A stretch of DNA of 64,000 nt from Panorpa germanica (lineage: Eukaryota; Arthropoda; Insecta; Mecoptera; Panorpidae), in the NCBI GenBank assembly GCA_963678705.1, contig OY783211.1:15080603-15144602 (forward strand), written 5' to 3'. How positions within the stretch are numbered: the stretch's first letter is position 1; each line of letters starts with the position of its first letter. This document shows, piece after piece, positions 62,397 to 64,000 of the stretch. The position numbers were made by a program, and so were the translations under genes. The notes under the pieces were generated by a model. That model did not search any database. It was not told the origin of the DNA and worked only from the letters and a program-made list of their open reading frames with translations.

Positions 62397-62617
62397 AGAT
62401 TGTTGATAATATTAGCTATTTTAAAAATATGTTTTCATTTAAAATATGTGACTAAAGTAGTGATAGTGCAGTGGCTTATTATCAATGGTAACCTTACTTA
62501 GTATGTGGCGTTAACGTCGAATATTTTTCAACGTAACACAACATCTCTCTGTATCCGGGCTAATATAAATCCCCTCCACATTTGGAAACGTTCATTTTCT
62601 TAAAGGAGGTTTTAAAG
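61984..62617 (+). promoter_or_regulatory. ND-PDSW 3' flank and RpL3 promoter / 5' UTR
   Basis: Downstream of the ND-PDSW poly(A) signal comes a short (AT)n run at about 62361-62392, then the RpL3 promoter. Just before the RpL3 start lie pyrimidine-rich stretches (CATCTCTCTGTATCC, AAATCCCCTCCAC, TTCATTTTCTT). These are candidates for the pyrimidine-rich initiator/TOP start typical of ribosomal protein genes. The exact start site is not determinable here. Confidence 0.45.
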
Positions 62618-63685
62618 ATGGTACGTATTTCTGATAATTATTTTATAAATCTTATAATATATTAAGAATCTTTTATGTTTTATTTTAAATAATCTTCTCA
62701 TCTTATATAAAGTATTCGAATAGATTTGTTTTTTTGTTTAGTTTTATTGAAATTGCTAAAATCAATACTTGTATTACATTATACATTTTTTTTAAAACAT
62801 GGCCTTAGTGGCAGACGTCCATTTGCAGTAATAAAATTTTGATTGAATATTTTAACCTCAATTTAGTAAATAGTATAAAATATGTATTTCGTTGCCTTAG
62901 CAATAATTTATTTTTTACATAGTTTATTAATTATATATATTTTTTGTTTTTAGTCTCATCGTAAGTTTTCGGCTCCTCGCCATGGTTCTATGGGATTCTA
63001 CCCCAAGAAGCGCTCACAGCGTCATCGTGGTAAGGTTAAGGCATTCCCCAAGGATGACCCAAGCAAACCAGTCCACTTAACCGCCTTCATCGGTTACAAA
63101 GCTGGTATGACCCACGTGGTACGTGAAGCTGACAGACCTGGTTCAAGTAAGTTAAAACATGCTTTCAATATTATTTATTTTTGTTATTATCGATGATGAT
63201 TTAGTTTTATTTATCGTTTATGGAAGCTGAAACTAATGAGGATAACAGTCTAGGGCGGTCTGAGATATTAAGAAATGGAATTGCATTCTTTAAAGTTACA
63301 TCTATTTAATATAATTGATAATTTTCCAAATAATTTCACATGTAAAATCTAAATTACATCTGATTTTTATACGAAACACGTGTATTCTTACACGTGTTAC
63401 AAATTTAGGTTAAATTTATGTATATTTTGTTAAATGCATATTTCAAGTAAACTAATTCAATGTTAAATAGTTTAACTGAAGCACAATTTCAAAAAATCTT
63501 TATTAATTTTTTACAGAGATCAATAAGAAGGAAATCGTAGAGGCAGTCACCATTTTGGAAACTCCTCCAATGATTGTTGTTGGAGTAGTAGGATACATTG
63601 AAACTCCTCATGGTTTGAGAGCTCTAGCTACTGTTTGGGCTGAACATTTATCAGAAGATTGCCGTCGTCGCTTCTATAAGAACTG
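62618..63685 (+). CDS. RpL3: ribosomal protein L3 (uL3), 5' part
   Basis: Exon 1 holds only the ATG (62618-62620), an arrangement common in ribosomal protein genes. Exon 2 (62954-63146) continues [20 protein letters not shown] and [20 protein letters not shown]. Exon 3 (63517-63685) gives [20 protein letters not shown] and CRRRFYKNW, ending within the Trp codon at a GTAAGT donor. The gene continues past the window, so about 121 of roughly 400 residues are seen. RpL3 is an essential large-subunit protein near the peptidyl transferase centre. Introns 2 and 3 each carry a C/D snoRNA (63188-63267 and 63734-63820). Confidence 0.96.
63188..63267 (+). ncRNA. C/D-box snoRNA copy 1, RpL3 intron 2
   Basis: The C box ATGATGA (63193-63199) and D box CTGA (63260-63263) are enclosed by a short stem TATC/GATA. 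An internal D' box CTGA is at 63227-63230, with an ATGAGGA C'-like box just after it. The ten bases directly upstream of the D box, CTAGGGCGGT (63250-63259), are the exact antisense of the insect 18S rRNA stretch ACCGCCCTAG. By the D+5 rule the fifth base, a C in that stretch, would be 2'-O-methylated. The D' side carries ATCGTTTATGG, antisense to the CCATAAACGAT segment a few bases further along in 18S. The rRNA matches are recalled, not computed. Confidence 0.8.
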
Positions 63686-63733
63686 GTAAGTCTTCCAAAC
63701 ATAATATAATGTATTGTTGAAACTATTTGAGAA

Positions 63734-63820
63734 GTGTATCGATGATGATTTAGCTTATTTAATCGTTTATGGACACTGAAACTAATGAGGATATCAGTCT
63801 AGGGCGGTCTGAGATTACAC
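63734..63820 (+). ncRNA. C/D-box snoRNA copy 2, RpL3 intron 3
   Basis: This is a near-copy of the snoRNA in intron 2, with C box ATGATGA (63742-63748), D' box CTGA (63776-63779) and D box CTGA (63809-63812). The terminal stem is longer here (GTGTATC with GATTACAC). The two guide elements, ATCGTTTATGG and CTAGGGCGGT, are unchanged, while connecting bases differ (for example GGAAGCTGA versus GGACACTGA). This pattern suggests selection on the guides. Confidence 0.8.
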
Positions 63821-64000
63821 TTTTCAAATATTGTTATTAAATAAAAATATAAATATATAAACAATAACTAATATATGAAACGCAGCTCTCCAATCTGTGC
63901 ATGAGAGTTATTTTTTTGATTAGAGCATCCGAAATAAGTCTGAACATGACTTGATTTTGTGCTTGAAGGGAATTTATCTCCGCTCACTGAAGAGATATAT
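63821..64000 (+). other. rest of RpL3 intron 3 to window end
   Basis: This is intronic sequence after the second snoRNA. A GC-richer patch near 63885-63980 could be another intronic small RNA, but I cannot fit a complete C/D or H/ACA structure inside the window. Confidence 0.4.

Noticed and set aside
63880-63990. Possible third small RNA in RpL3 intron 3
   Set aside because: Isolated C-like and D-like motifs exist, but there is no terminal stem or consistent spacing, and the intron is cut by the window end.

Overview
The window is AT-rich nuclear DNA from an insect. The evidence is the set of intron-split protein genes: an inactive rhomboid (iRhom), two SLC6 transporters of the insect nutrient amino acid type, a CFAP97-domain protein, DRG1, the complex I subunit NDUFB10/ND-PDSW, and ribosomal protein L3. 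Introns are short (50-100 bp) in the housekeeping genes and long and repeat-filled in the transporter genes. I cannot assign the insect order from this sequence alone.

Layout. 1-11.7 kb: gene-free apart from transposon relics (a hAT transposase C-terminus, a LINE C-terminus, a Helitron-like 3' end). 11.7-17.3 kb: iRhom on the + strand. 17.3-36.5 kb: a gene desert with very A/T-rich stretches and several inverted-repeat transposon families. 36.6-48.1 kb: SLC6 gene 1 (14 coding exons per transcript, 631 aa). 48.6-50.7 kb: an ORF1-only, poly(A)-tailed retroelement inserted into an older DNA element. 51.3-57.5 kb: SLC6 gene 2, a tandem duplicate of gene 1 that includes its 5' flank. 58.1-64 kb: a compact housekeeping block with a CFAP97-domain gene (+), DRG1 (-), ND-PDSW (+) and the 5' part of RpL3 (+).

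Main observations. (1) SLC6 gene 1 carries three alternative versions of the exon encoding transmembrane helix 6. Each is 104 bp with the same splice phases, so using two would break the frame. The cassettes change residues lining the predicted substrate site. Gene 2 keeps only the first, and transposon fragments occupy the place of the other two. (2) A roughly 636-bp inverted-repeat family ending TGGGCTTGTGTCC...GGACACAAGCCCA occurs at least ten times. It appears to insert between AA and TT without target-site duplication, and one nested copy shows an exact empty site. (3) The retroelement has a 12-bp target-site duplication and a poly(A) tail but only a zinc-knuckle ORF1 and no reverse transcriptase, like a half-LINE. 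(4) RpL3 introns 2 and 3 each hold a copy of a C/D-box snoRNA whose two antisense elements match adjacent stretches of 18S rRNA.

The transporters would act at the plasma membrane in sodium-coupled amino acid uptake. The last four genes are unrelated in function and simply packed together: DRG1 and ND-PDSW share a 303-bp intergenic promoter region, and the CFAP97 gene and DRG1 are tail to tail with abutting poly(A) signals.
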